From NCBI RefSeq assembly GCF_023618015.1, contig NZ_JAJKBJ010000009.1:1-64000 (forward strand): a stretch of DNA of 64,000 nt, read 5' to 3'. The notes beneath the pieces were generated by a model. It searched no databases and was not told the origin of the DNA. It saw only the letters and a program-made list of their open reading frames with translations. The DNA is from Legionella maioricensis (GTDB lineage: Bacteria; Pseudomonadota; Gammaproteobacteria; Legionellales; Legionellaceae). Shown here in pieces: positions 1 through 7,469 of this stretch. Numbering within the stretch: the first letter of the stretch is position 1; each line of letters starts with the position of its first letter. The position numbers were made by a program, and so were the translations under genes.

Positions 1-2
1 AT

Positions 3-503
3 CCCCACGCATTTAAAATTGGGTTAGAAAAAGCAAGAGCTTTTATCAAAGAGATGGATTGGCGTGATGAAATTTGTTTTCATACAGATAAACGGCGTGC
101 TATAGAACAAATTGGGTACTCCTCTTTTGGCGGTGAATATGTTGTCTATATTGTTAGGCATATTCCTTCCCAGATGCTTAAAACTAAAATTCATAACATT
201 TTGATTCACTGTGGAATTCCAACACTTCTCACAATAAGGATGCCCCTGGAAAAATTATCTGATAAAGATCTTCGATCTTACCTAAATCACTTTATCTGTA
301 TATGGATAGAAATATATTTGCTTAAGCGCTTTAAATTTGAGGATTGCTCGCACAATCCAATTACTCATAATTCAAAATCGATTGTTATTCCGTCTTATAT
401 TTATAGACATGAACACCCTCGTTCTTGGCTAGAAGCTAGAAAACCTTTTTATTGCGATAAATGTAGCCGAGTAATTCCAAAAAAAAATAATAAAACCTCT
501 TAG
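3..503 (+). CDS. Unrecognised protein, probably cut by the left edge
   Basis: The frame is open from base 3 to a stop at 503. The first ATG is at 54, but no convincing ribosome binding site precedes it. The residues encoded before it (PHAFKIGLEKARAFIKE) read like normal protein, so the true start probably lies outside the window. From the ATG it would be 149 aa. It is rich in basic and aromatic residues, and a C-terminal CDKC pair (CxxC) could bind a metal. I see no signal peptide or obvious membrane segment and do not recognise the family. It faces the ATPase gene tail to tail, separated by about 110 bases. Confidence 0.55.
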   Translation, partial: PHAFKIGLEKARAFIKEMDWRDEICFHTDKRRAIEQIGYSSFGGEYVVYIVRHIPSQMLKTKIHNILIHCGIPTLLTIRMPLEKLSDKDLRSYLNHFICIWIEIYLLKRFKFEDCSHNPITHNSKSIVIPSYIYRHEHPRSWLEARKPFYCDKCSRVIPKKNNKTS

Positions 504-612
504 ATTACACTCTATTGATATGTTCCAATGGTTCATAAAACGATCCATTTTAATGAGCTACTCATTGTTCTCACCAAGCCTTATGCAGGTCATTCTGTTT
601 GTTTAATAAAGA

Positions 613-3060
613 TTAATCATTTTTTTTAATGAGTGTGAAGTTATCTGCGCCATCAATAGAGCTAATAGCTATGGGCTGATGTGCTCCCTCTTTAAAAGTT
701 AGAAAGTATTTTGAATTTTCGCTGGAACTAAATGCTAAAATTAATTTTTCCATTGCGTCAATGGTTGCAATTATCTCTTCTTTTGAAAAAATTCCCCATT
801 GATTGTAATGCACTGCTGGATTTATCTGCCAAGAATCAACTTGAGATAACTTTATACACATCACCAGGTTTTCAGAAATAAGTTTAATTTTTTCCATCGC
901 ATTCTGATTTCCCCAAGAGTTTGTAGCGTCTTTTGCTTTGTTCAAAAGTTCTTTAAATGTTGATATTGCCGCATCTTTTAGCTCACCCAGCTCCCAAGAA
1001 TGTGAAGCTTTAAATGTTACCTTTGCATGCAAGTTGCTGCAAATCTCTTGAAATTCTTGTTCTAAATTTCTTCTTAATCCTGCTGCTGCTTCATGAACAT
1101 AACCAAAACGTGCTTTTTCCCGTAGTATTTCCCATAGTTCTTTTGCTTCAAACACTGGCCCAGTTTCTAAACTCCAATTAAGAAAATGGAAAGTATTCTT
1201 TTTTCTTACGATTTCAAATTCTTTTAATTGACGAGCCCAAATAGGATCATGGGTTGTAATAACGAATTGAGTTGTAGAAAAATCATTTTTTAATAACTCG
1301 CATAACCTTCTTCTATGCCCAGTGTCAATTGACATCATCACATCATCTAGTAAGGCAAGCGTAAACTGATTTCCTTTTAGTTTTTTCATTAAGGCTAAAA
1401 ATAAACAAATTCCCATGCTGTCTTGATGTCCTTCGCTATGCATTGCATGAGGTGAATGGAGGCCGCGATCATAAAAATCGACTTGTAAATCTATAGACTT
1501 TTCATTATCAATAATTTTTGCAGTGAATTTATCTTCGTCTTGGTTAAGAAATTTATAATATGCGATAAAATCACTCTCAATATCAGAAAACATGCTATCA
1601 AAAAATTGTTCCCTAGCGTTCAAAAAATGAGTTTTAATTGCGTTCGCCAAGTTATACTGAAGCCTTCCTATTTTTAGCTTTTCTTTCGTAGTTGAAATAT
1701 TTTTTAATAAACCAGCTACTTGATGAAGAGTGTTGAGAGCTTGCTCTTCTTCTGTCTGGACTGGAAGTGTATTTTTTAACGTATTTAATTCCGAAATAAC
1801 AGTTGCAATATCGGGTATATCTATAAGATATTCTTCGGTATAAATTTTATTCTTAATTAAAACTGAATCGGTAATCTCACCTAATGTGGAAATTCTGGAC
1901 TGAACTGTTTCAATAATACTATCGACCATTTGAATTAATTTAATATCCTTTTCGGTTGATAGGGAGGAAATAATCGTTTTACAATTTGAAGTAAGATATT
2001 GTAGAGACGATATATATTGCTGAGCTAAAAGGTCATACTCTTTTTTTAAACATACTGCTTTCTCAGTAAGTGATTTTTTTTCTTTCAAATGACGTTCAAG
2101 GTCTCTGCCGTTCCAATCTGTGTCACAAAGTGGGCAGGTGTTATTTTCAATTAGCTCTAGCCCCTTCGAAAGCAAATCGTGCCCAGTTATTACCCTGTGA
2201 AAGTCATTTATTGTTTCTATTTCATTCAGCACAGAAACAATTTCCTGTTTTATATTGGATTTAGCATTGTATTTGGGAATGGGATTGTTTTCCGGTAAAA
2301 TTAACTCTATCTTTTTTTCAAAACTAGATTTACTTTGTTTGGTTATACCGGTCTCATTTAGGATCGCGATTGATAGATCACCAATGATATTGGTTTTATC
2401 ATGCCAATTATCAATCGGAGGTTTTTGCAGTTTATTTCTGAGTGCATTAATCTTATTGTGTTGTTCATTTGTATTGTTGCCGGTCTCTAAATGTACATTT
2501 ATCTCGCTCTGATTTAAAGTAATGGTTGATTCTAGTGCTTGAACATTTTTTTCGAAAGCACTGACTACGGAAGTTAAATTCTTTCTGATTTTCTCTATTC
2601 CGTTTGTATCGAGTAAAGCTTGGATTTCCTCTGAACGCTTTTGACCAGTGCAGGCAATAAATTTAAGAAGCTCTCTTCTAGAAAGAAGGAACTGACCTGA
2701 TTCAAATTTATTCTTCAGATTAGTAAAAGAATCTTTGGATCCATTAAGAAGTTTTAATTTTTTATCTTTTAATTCTCGTCGTATTCGATATGTCTGTTTA
2801 TTGTCTTCAATTTCTGCTTCAATAAATACATCTTCGATATTTTTGTCTATATGTTTGCCATGATTATCTACTGACAAACCTTTGGTTCCTTCCCCTCGTA
2901 GCCTTTGAAGATCGCCAGTAAGAAGAAAATCAATTGCATCAATAATTCCACTCTTACCTGTACCATTTGGCCCGTCAATAACCATACTTTTTGAATCAAT
3001 TACTGCTTCAAAATTTATTATTCCGCGAAAAGAACAAATTTTAAGTTGATTTATCTTCAT
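613..3060 (-). CDS. SMC/RecF-like AAA ATPase with CPxC motif
   Basis: An 815-aa P-loop ATPase of the SMC/RecF/Rad50-like class. Walker A GPNGTGKS is at residues 30-37 and follows an N-terminal FRGI segment typical of DNA-associated ATPases. A CPLC pair at residues 309-312 lies between helical, charged stretches that look coiled-coil, as in Rad50-type zinc hooks. An LSGGQ-like stretch (SEGHQDSMG) and Walker B LALLDD (about residues 569-573) with a following THD complete the split ATPase head. About 190 C-terminal residues extend past the head. The frame is open to 3093, but ATG 3060 begins the conserved domain directly. It overlaps the upstream small gene by 20 bases, so the two are probably translated together. 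Such ATPases occur in repair and in anti-phage systems; a defence role here is inference from the mobile context. Confidence 0.8.
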   Translation of the reverse strand: MKINQLKICSFRGIINFEAVIDSKSMVIDGPNGTGKSGIIDAIDFLLTGDLQRLRGEGTKGLSVDNHGKHIDKNIEDVFIEAEIEDNKQTYRIRRELKDKKLKLLNGSKDSFTNLKNKFESGQFLLSRRELLKFIACTGQKRSEEIQALLDTNGIEKIRKNLTSVVSAFEKNVQALESTITLNQSEINVHLETGNNTNEQHNKINALRNKLQKPPIDNWHDKTNIIGDLSIAILNETGITKQSKSSFEKKIELILPENNPIPKYNAKSNIKQEIVSVLNEIETINDFHRVITGHDLLSKGLELIENNTCPLCDTDWNGRDLERHLKEKKSLTEKAVCLKKEYDLLAQQYISSLQYLTSNCKTIISSLSTEKDIKLIQMVDSIIETVQSRISTLGEITDSVLIKNKIYTEEYLIDIPDIATVISELNTLKNTLPVQTEEEQALNTLHQVAGLLKNISTTKEKLKIGRLQYNLANAIKTHFLNAREQFFDSMFSDIESDFIAYYKFLNQDEDKFTAKIIDNEKSIDLQVDFYDRGLHSPHAMHSEGHQDSMGICLFLALMKKLKGNQFTLALLDDVMMSIDTGHRRRLCELLKNDFSTTQFVITTHDPIWARQLKEFEIVRKKNTFHFLNWSLETGPVFEAKELWEILREKARFGYVHEAAAGLRRNLEQEFQEICSNLHAKVTFKASHSWELGELKDAAISTFKELLNKAKDATNSWGNQNAMEKIKLISENLVMCIKLSQVDSWQINPAVHYNQWGIFSKEEIIATIDAMEKLILAFSSSENSKYFLTFKEGAHQPIAISSIDGADNFTLIKKND

Positions 3061-3244
3061 TAGGAAAAGTCTCGTAAGGTTGAAATTCTTCAAGTAATTT
3101 TTTTAGAGCATCACCTGTTGCCAGTTTATCGGTTAAATGAAGTTTTTTTATATCTGCAACTAATGAGTTGGGTAACTGTCCATCATTTTCAAGCTTATGG
3201 ATAAACTCATCGAACATTTGTTTTTCTAGGAGATTTAAGCTCAT
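3041..3244 (-). CDS. Small partner of the downstream ATPase
   Basis: A 67-aa acidic, helical protein with no recognised domain and no membrane segment. It is preceded by an AAGG-like ribosome binding site and overlaps the ATPase start by 20 bases, which argues for translational coupling and a joint function. Many ATPase-based defence and repair modules carry a short accessory subunit in this position; for example, the ABC-three-component systems have a small middle component. I cannot assign this protein to any of those families by eye. It could also be a toxin-neutralising or loading subunit. That it is a real gene is likely; its role is unknown. Confidence 0.6.
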   Translation of the reverse strand: MSLNLLEKQMFDEFIHKLENDGQLPNSLVADIKKLHLTDKLATGDALKKLLEEFQPYETFPNEDKST

Positions 3245-3329
3245 AATAATACCTTAATGTATTAATCAATTTGCGTGCTAACCATCGTCACGTTCTGCTC
3301 GGGTAGAGTTAAATTAAAAGTTGTATTAA

Positions 3330-3890
3330 CTACTGGGTACCCGCAGCGGTAATATATTTGTATAGTGTGGGCTTTGATACACCAATCAATTCACAAATTT
3401 TAGTAATGCTATAAGTTTTGCTTTCATATAGTTGAATTGCCAATTGTGTTTTATCTGCAGAAAGTTTTTTAGGTCGACCACCTTTTTTTCCTCTAGCTCG
3501 AGCTGCAGCTAAACCTGCGTGGGTTCTTTCTCGAATTAAATTTCTTTCAAACTCTGCAAGTGCACCAAAAATATGAAAAATTAATTTCCCAGAACTAGAG
3601 GAAGTATCAATAGATTCATGAAGGCTTCTTAATCCAATTTTTTTTGAGTCGAGTAGAGCGACCATTTCGATTAAATCTTTGAGTGATCGACTTAATCGAT
3701 CTAAACGCCAAACAACAAATGCATCACCCTCGCGAGCAAATTCTAACGCTGCTTCTAATCCAGGCCGTTGAATTTTGCTTCCTGTAACTTGATCATCAAA
3801 AATTCGCTCACAACCAGCATTTTTTAAAGCATCATGTTGTAAGTTTAAATTTTGATCATCAGTAGAAACTCGAGCATATCCAATTAGCAT
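3330..3890 (-). CDS. Serine resolvase/invertase (TnpR-like)
   Basis: A 186-aa small serine recombinase. The N-terminal catalytic motif YARVST places the nucleophile at Ser9. The arginine-rich VWRLDRLSRS segment and the helix E region (AEFERNLIRERT) are characteristic. The C-terminal helix-turn-helix (about residues 140-182, ending SKPTLYKYI) binds the crossover site. Length and layout match Tn3-family resolvases and DNA invertases. Its upstream region (3,891-4,060) is AT-rich and carries inverted TTAAGTTAA/TTAACTTA motifs that could be a res site. No intact transposase gene is present, but Tn3 transposase fragments lie about 4.5 kb away, so this is probably a surviving gene of a decayed transposon or of a mobile cassette. 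Confidence 0.93.
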   Translation of the reverse strand: MLIGYARVSTDDQNLNLQHDALKNAGCERIFDDQVTGSKIQRPGLEAALEFAREGDAFVVWRLDRLSRSLKDLIEMVALLDSKKIGLRSLHESIDTSSSSGKLIFHIFGALAEFERNLIRERTHAGLAAARARGKKGGRPKKLSADKTQLAIQLYESKTYSITKICELIGVSKPTLYKYITAAGTQ

Positions 3891-4147
3891 TCTTTTCTTC
3901 TTAAGTTAACTATCTCGTTAAAGCCAATTATAAATTAACTTAGATAAGTAAACCATATTTATTAACTTATCAGAAGCATGTTTTATAAAGATTATAAATT
4001 TCATTTTTTGGAAAGGTAGGGGAGGCAAGAAAACCCCCGTTTCCTTAACGAGTGATAGAGATGATTAATCCCTAAAATCTATTAATTCTTTTTAAATAAA
4101 GGCTAAAATTACTATAAATGAAAAAATAAAATATTAGGAAAATCAAT
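3891..4147. promoter_or_regulatory. Resolvase upstream region, possible res site and transposon end
   Basis: This 257-base divergent gap carries TTAAGTTAA near 3,911 and TTAACTTA near 3,935 in inverted arrangement. A GGGG-starting run at 4,019 (GGGGAGGCAAGAAAACCCCC) is followed by TTAACGAG. Recombinase genes usually sit beside their own crossover site, and Tn3-family ends start GGGG. I could not find a matching second copy of the GGGG sequence, so the end assignment is tentative. Confidence 0.3.
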
Positions 4148-4432
4148 ATGCCAACAATAGATGAACGACAAAATTACCGTACTGAAATACAAAGCAAGAG
4201 TCCTGATGAAATACGAAATCTTTTAAATAAAAAAGAATTATATGCGGAGTGGAAAAGGCAGATATTAATAGAAAGGCAAGAGGAAATTGATAACGAAAAA
4301 ATGCTGGAGTGTGCAATAAAATCAAATGATTTAGCAGAAAAAGCTCAGAAGAAGGCAAAATGGGCGAACATTTATGCTTTTATCTCAGTATTGATATCTA
4401 TAATTGCACTTATAATTAGCCTTTTACATTAG
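4148..4432 (+). CDS. Small tail-anchored membrane protein, function unknown
   Basis: A 94-aa protein. The first 70 residues are charged and helical, with a likely short coiled coil (about residues 22-68). A single hydrophobic segment near residues 74-93 (AFISVLISIIALIISLL) ends the protein, so it resembles a C-terminally anchored inner-membrane protein. The ATG at 4148 follows TTAGGAAAATCAAT, a weak ribosome binding site. I do not recognise the family. It stands alone between the resolvase and the toxin-antitoxin pair. Small membrane proteins next to recombinases in accessory DNA are often cargo genes, but nothing visible gives its task. Confidence 0.6.
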   Translation: MPTIDERQNYRTEIQSKSPDEIRNLLNKKELYAEWKRQILIERQEEIDNEKMLECAIKSNDLAEKAQKKAKWANIYAFISVLISIIALIISLLH

Positions 4433-4575
4433 ATAGATGTATTTATCCATATATTATAAATAAATCCTCGTTTTATCGCCTAATTGATTAGCAGATTCTT
4501 CATAAGTAAGAAAAATAATTTTTCTTCTTTCATACTCAGAGTAACCGCAGCTATTAAATAATTTATCCATAAATA

Positions 4576-4620
4576 TGGAAAAATGTAATACTATGTATTA
4601 TAATACCATGTATCATAATC
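4576..4620 (+). promoter_or_regulatory. Promoter and direct-repeat operator of the toxin-antitoxin pair
   Basis: A consensus TATAAT -10 box lies at 4,599-4,604, with a weak TGGAAA -35 candidate 17 bases upstream. Two near-identical 12-mers, ATGTATTATAAT (4,593-4,604) and ATGTATCATAAT (4,608-4,619), repeat with a 15-base period and overlap the -10 box. This is where an antitoxin repressor would bind. The arrangement also supports a toxin start at 4,632 rather than the earlier ATG at 4,575. Confidence 0.55.
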
Positions 4621-4631
4621 GGACTGTTTTC

Positions 4632-5021
4632 ATGAGACATTTAAAAATAAAAAAATTCAACAATGAAGCAAACAAAGTTGATTTACAAGATGAAATTTTA
4701 GTTGAGACTTTAAACAATTTTTTTAAGCTACATAGGGATGATCAGCTAAAATTTTCTTTAGGAGCGGGACTTTATAAATTAAGAATTGCAACAAAAGAGG
4801 GACGCGGAAAAAGTGGAGGTTCAAGAAGTATCCTCGCTTTTAAAAATGATAATGGAGTCTATTGGTTACATTTATTTTCTAAAAATGATAAAGGAAATGT
4901 GACAACTTCTGAACTTAAAAAGCTAAAACATTTGGCTGATATTATGTTTGCTCTAACTGATGAGCAGATTAGTAAATTAATCAATCTAGGTGAACTTTGT
5001 GAGGTGAACACAAATGGCTAA
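4632..5021 (+). CDS. higB: RelE/HigB-family toxin
   Basis: A type II toxin of the RelE/HigB (Gp49-like) superfamily, expected to act as an mRNA interferase on the ribosome. From ATG 4632 it has 129 residues. Family features are GLYKLRIATKEGRGKSGGSR, then a beta strand giving VYWLHLFSKNDKGNV, and a C-terminal ELKKLK...L...QI..LI..GEL helical tail. The frame extends upstream to 4,575, but that ATG lies before the -10 box. The stop overlaps the next gene by 8 bases. Toxin-first order with an HTH antitoxin behind it is the HigBA arrangement. The pair lies in mobile DNA and may stabilise it. Confidence 0.85.
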   Translation: MRHLKIKKFNNEANKVDLQDEILVETLNNFFKLHRDDQLKFSLGAGLYKLRIATKEGRGKSGGSRSILAFKNDNGVYWLHLFSKNDKGNVTTSELKKLKHLADIMFALTDEQISKLINLGELCEVNTNG

Positions 5022-5316
5022 TATTCAAGATACTATTAATGACCTTGCGCAAGGTCTTTATAATGCTGAAATTATTGATAAAAAAACATTAAGAAACTTA
5101 ACTGAAGATGATCTTCCGGTAATACATGAATTTACTGGAGATGAAATTCAGCAGTTACGAAAGAAACAGAGTTTAAGCCAGTCTGTATTTGCAAAGTATC
5201 TAAATGTCAGTCCAGCAATGATTCGTGGCTTAGAGCAAGGAAAACGCCATGCTCATGGAGCTATTTTAAAGTTGCTCAATATAGTTGAAAGACATGGAAT
5301 TAATGGGTTACTTTAG
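5014..5316 (+). CDS. higA: HigA-type HTH antitoxin
   Basis: A 100-aa antitoxin and repressor. An N-terminal helical part is followed by an XRE-type helix-turn-helix at about residues 45-95 (IQQLRKKQSLSQSVFAKYLN, then SPAMIRGLEQGKR). The HTH is canonical: Q-x3-A-x3-N with a following recognition helix. It overlaps the toxin gene by 8 bases and is expected to neutralise the toxin and repress the shared promoter through the repeats at 4,593-4,619. This matches the HigA/Xre antitoxins encoded behind RelE-like toxins. An orphan XRE regulator is less likely given the coupling. Confidence 0.87.
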   Translation: MANIQDTINDLAQGLYNAEIIDKKTLRNLTEDDLPVIHEFTGDEIQQLRKKQSLSQSVFAKYLNVSPAMIRGLEQGKRHAHGAILKLLNIVERHGINGLL

Positions 5317-5543
5317 GGTGTAGTTTTTTCAAATCTGTTGGATTCTTACTGCATATTTTTTTGTCCCTCAATAGGCGTGAACCAACGTTGGGAAGATCTG
5401 CTCTTTTTATGGCACTGAGTTTAGTCATGCGAAGGGTATTTTATGCTGTTTGCCAATTATTATACTAATAATGATATCCAAAAGAGCGATTTTGATACTA
5501 TAATTGTACAATATATATATTATATGAAATAAATGGAGTCATC

Positions 5544-5702
5544 ATGAGTGGTAATGATGCTGAAAAGATAAAAAAAACAGAGTTTATTGATGATTTAATC
5601 AAAAAACTAGCTGCAGAAAAAATTCAAAAAATACGTGATGAAACTAATAAGAGAGTATTAGAACGAATAAAATTTGACGACACTTTATCAAAATTTGAGT
5701 AG
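5544..5702 (+). CDS. 52-aa small acidic/basic helical protein
   Basis: A 52-aa frame beginning with ATG at 5,544 behind a clear AATGGAGTC ribosome binding site. The protein (MSGNDAEKIKKTEFIDDLIK at its start) is highly charged and predicted wholly helical, with no membrane segment. Its stop is only 6 bases before the start of the 306-aa gene, so the two form an operon. An AT-rich promoter region (5,505-5,530) precedes it. Small helical subunits paired with a larger unknown protein are common in toxin-antitoxin and defence pairs, but no family could be named. Confidence 0.6.
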   Translation: MSGNDAEKIKKTEFIDDLIKKLAAEKIQKIRDETNKRVLERIKFDDTLSKFE

Positions 5703-5708
5703 TCAATC

Positions 5709-6629
5709 ATGTTGCCTGACTATTTATACGGGAGTGTTAGTAGTCCTACTGTTCTTAGACAAGGCGACATTATTTTATTAGACGGTAATCTCAAAAATAA
5801 TTTTGATTCTTATTTCCCTGGAATTATAAAACCAGACCAGAAAAGATTTGGAATGATTTTAAGCCAATGTTGTGATTTGTTCAAAGGTGAAGGTCGAAGT
5901 TGTAAAGTTGATCATATAAATATTTGTGTTCTTAGCTCTTTTGAAAGATATTTAAGTAGAGTAATTGATTCTTTTGCAAAGAAAAAAAATGGATTTACCT
6001 TAATAACAGAAAATCAATATGAAGGTTTGTCACAAAAATTAATAAAATTAATAAAAAACTCTGATCCTAAAAATTATTTTTTTTTACCAAATACTCAATT
6101 TTTTGAGTCACACATGATTGCTGTCCTCTCTGTTAATTATCCATTAAGGAATGATCACTATGAAGATTTACTTGAGAATAGAGTCGGCACATTAAGCGAT
6201 CAGTTTCGTAATAAGCTCGGGTTTACAATGGGGAAATTATATTCGAGAATTGCGACTGATGATTTATCTGGATATGAGTATACATTAACTGAGTTTATTG
6301 AACTTGAGTTAAAAAAGATAAAAACTACCAGAATTCAGTGTGATAAGTTAGTTGATGAAATTTTATCTATAGACGACGACACCGCCACTATTGACGATTT
6401 ACTTCAACGCGCCGTTGAAAAGCAATTAAAGGATGAAAGGAGAAAAAACAAAAAGAAAATAACTTCCTTTTTAAATTCATACATATTCGTGCATTATCCT
6501 GAAATAGCAAAACTATTTTCTGAAAAACTAGATGATTGTAATGGAAGTGAATTCCGGAAAAAAATTAATAATTATCTTAAAGATAATATTACTGAAAAGG
6601 ATATTCAAAAATTATTTCCAGATAAATAA
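5709..6629 (+). CDS. Unknown 306-aa protein with QGDI and SQCCDL motifs
   Basis: A soluble-looking 306-aa protein. Near the N-terminus it has QGDIILLDG (about residues 18-26), then MILSQCCDLF (about 54-63), whose adjacent cysteines and aspartate look functional. I recall short QGD...SQxCD arrangements in uncharacterised accessory-region proteins, but I cannot name the family. The middle is lysine-rich and the last 100 residues are charged and helical. It follows the 52-aa gene by 6 bases. Base composition is strongly AT-rich, more so than the core genes to the right, in line with acquired DNA. Nothing suggests a signal peptide or membrane location. Confidence 0.65.
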   Translation: MLPDYLYGSVSSPTVLRQGDIILLDGNLKNNFDSYFPGIIKPDQKRFGMILSQCCDLFKGEGRSCKVDHINICVLSSFERYLSRVIDSFAKKKNGFTLITENQYEGLSQKLIKLIKNSDPKNYFFLPNTQFFESHMIAVLSVNYPLRNDHYEDLLENRVGTLSDQFRNKLGFTMGKLYSRIATDDLSGYEYTLTEFIELELKKIKTTRIQCDKLVDEILSIDDDTATIDDLLQRAVEKQLKDERRKNKKKITSFLNSYIFVHYPEIAKLFSEKLDDCNGSEFRKKINNYLKDNITEKDIQKLFPDK

Positions 6630-6800
6630 TAAGTTTTTTATCAGAACATTTTATTTTATCGTAAAACAAAAGACGGGGAAGAAGAAGGCATTAATCCGCG
6701 GAGCAGACAAATTTCTTAAGTCTGATAAACGAGATAATCAGACCTAATATATTGATTTTAAGCGTGAATTCAACTCGCTAATGCAACACATTTATTAGAA

Positions 6801-7073
6801 TTACTTCCTATATTCATCCACAGGGCTAGAATCACTTTCATCAGGATTGCTAAGTCTATCAAAAGCTTTAATCGTTTTAATTTCTCTGAAAACTACTTCT
6901 TTAAGCATATCAGTCAAATCTAAAGGATCATCATAAAATCGAACATTAAATATCTCAATTTCAGTTTGTATGATCTATCCTTTATCTACCAGCTCATATC
7001 TATCTACAGAGTAACAAACATTGTCTTCGTATTCTATTAGCCGATTAACCAGCTTTCCATAAAGCTTGAATTT
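6801..7073 (-). pseudogene. Broken minus-strand frame interrupted by one stop and cut by a repeat
   Basis: Read on the minus strand, 7,073 to 6,801 gives about 90 codons of protein-like sequence (KFKLYGKLVNRLIEYEDNVC at the 5' end). It ends at TAA 6,801-6,803 and contains a single in-frame TAG at 6,975-6,977. The 5' part is missing because the frame meets the inverted-repeat element at 7,074. It looks like the C-terminal remnant of a gene split by the element. The family is not recognised. Confidence 0.4.
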
Positions 7074-7134
7074 TGGGTTAAATTACAGAAACGGGGCAAA
7101 GGCGAACTGAGCCCCGTTTCTGTAATTTAACCCC
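7074..7134. repeat. Paired Tn3-like terminal repeats, head to head
   Basis: A perfect 23-base inverted repeat, 7,075-7,097 (GGGTTAAATTACAGAAACGG then GGC) and 7,111-7,133, is separated by 13 bases. Reading from 7,134 on the minus strand the repeat begins GGGGTTAAATTACAG. The 38-base sequence 7,074-7,111 matches 17,239-17,202 (opposite strand) at 33 of 38 positions by my count. A 38-base end starting GGG(G) is characteristic of Tn3-family terminal inverted repeats. No 5-base target duplication was visible. Confidence 0.65.
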
Positions 7135-7136
7135 AT

Positions 7137-7300
7137 AATCAGTAAATTTTATAAATTTATTTTTGTTTTTATGTCGCTGATTAGCGTTGTTTTGAGCATA
7201 GTCAGGTTTATATTGCCATGATCCAAGCCTTGTACGTACAAAGGTACGTTTTAACTCACGGCTGATGGTTGATTCATGTACTCCGATTTCTTTAGGGGTC
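7137..7300 (-). pseudogene. IS30-family transposase N-terminal remnant
   Basis: On the minus strand about 50 codons read PKEIGVHESTISRELKRTFV and then RLGSWQYKPDYAQNNANQRH. The first part is the helix-turn-helix of IS30-type transposases (xIGVHxSTISRELKR) and the second the following tyrosine-rich linker. The frame then runs straight into the repeat at 7,134, and the catalytic DDE domain is absent. The upstream half is also degraded. It is a dead fragment that marks earlier insertion activity. Confidence 0.7.
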
Positions 7301-7469
7301 GTGCTGAAGAACCTCCAAAAAGTGGGATTTCAAGTTTAGACAAACAATGTACGCGATATCATATTAACATGATAAAAAATTTTCCATCATGGCCTAGCGC
7401 TCCGGAACTTGCGCCCTGATGCAAAATCTACCCTCAAGTAATTTTAAATTCACATTTAATAGATTAAAT

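Noticed and set aside
2070-2512. Two open plus-strand frames (64 and 85 codons) inside the ATPase gene
   Set aside because: They are antisense to a strong coding frame, have no ribosome binding site and no recognisable protein character.
5300-5429. Possible minus-strand 42-codon gene (MTKLSAIKRADLPNVGSRLL...)
   Set aside because: It has a start but no ribosome binding site, overlaps the antitoxin end and shows no family; too weak to list.
6532-6747. 71-codon plus-strand frame at the end of the 306-aa gene
   Set aside because: It overlaps the real gene in another frame, and its composition is low-complexity isoleucine/lysine; no support for translation.
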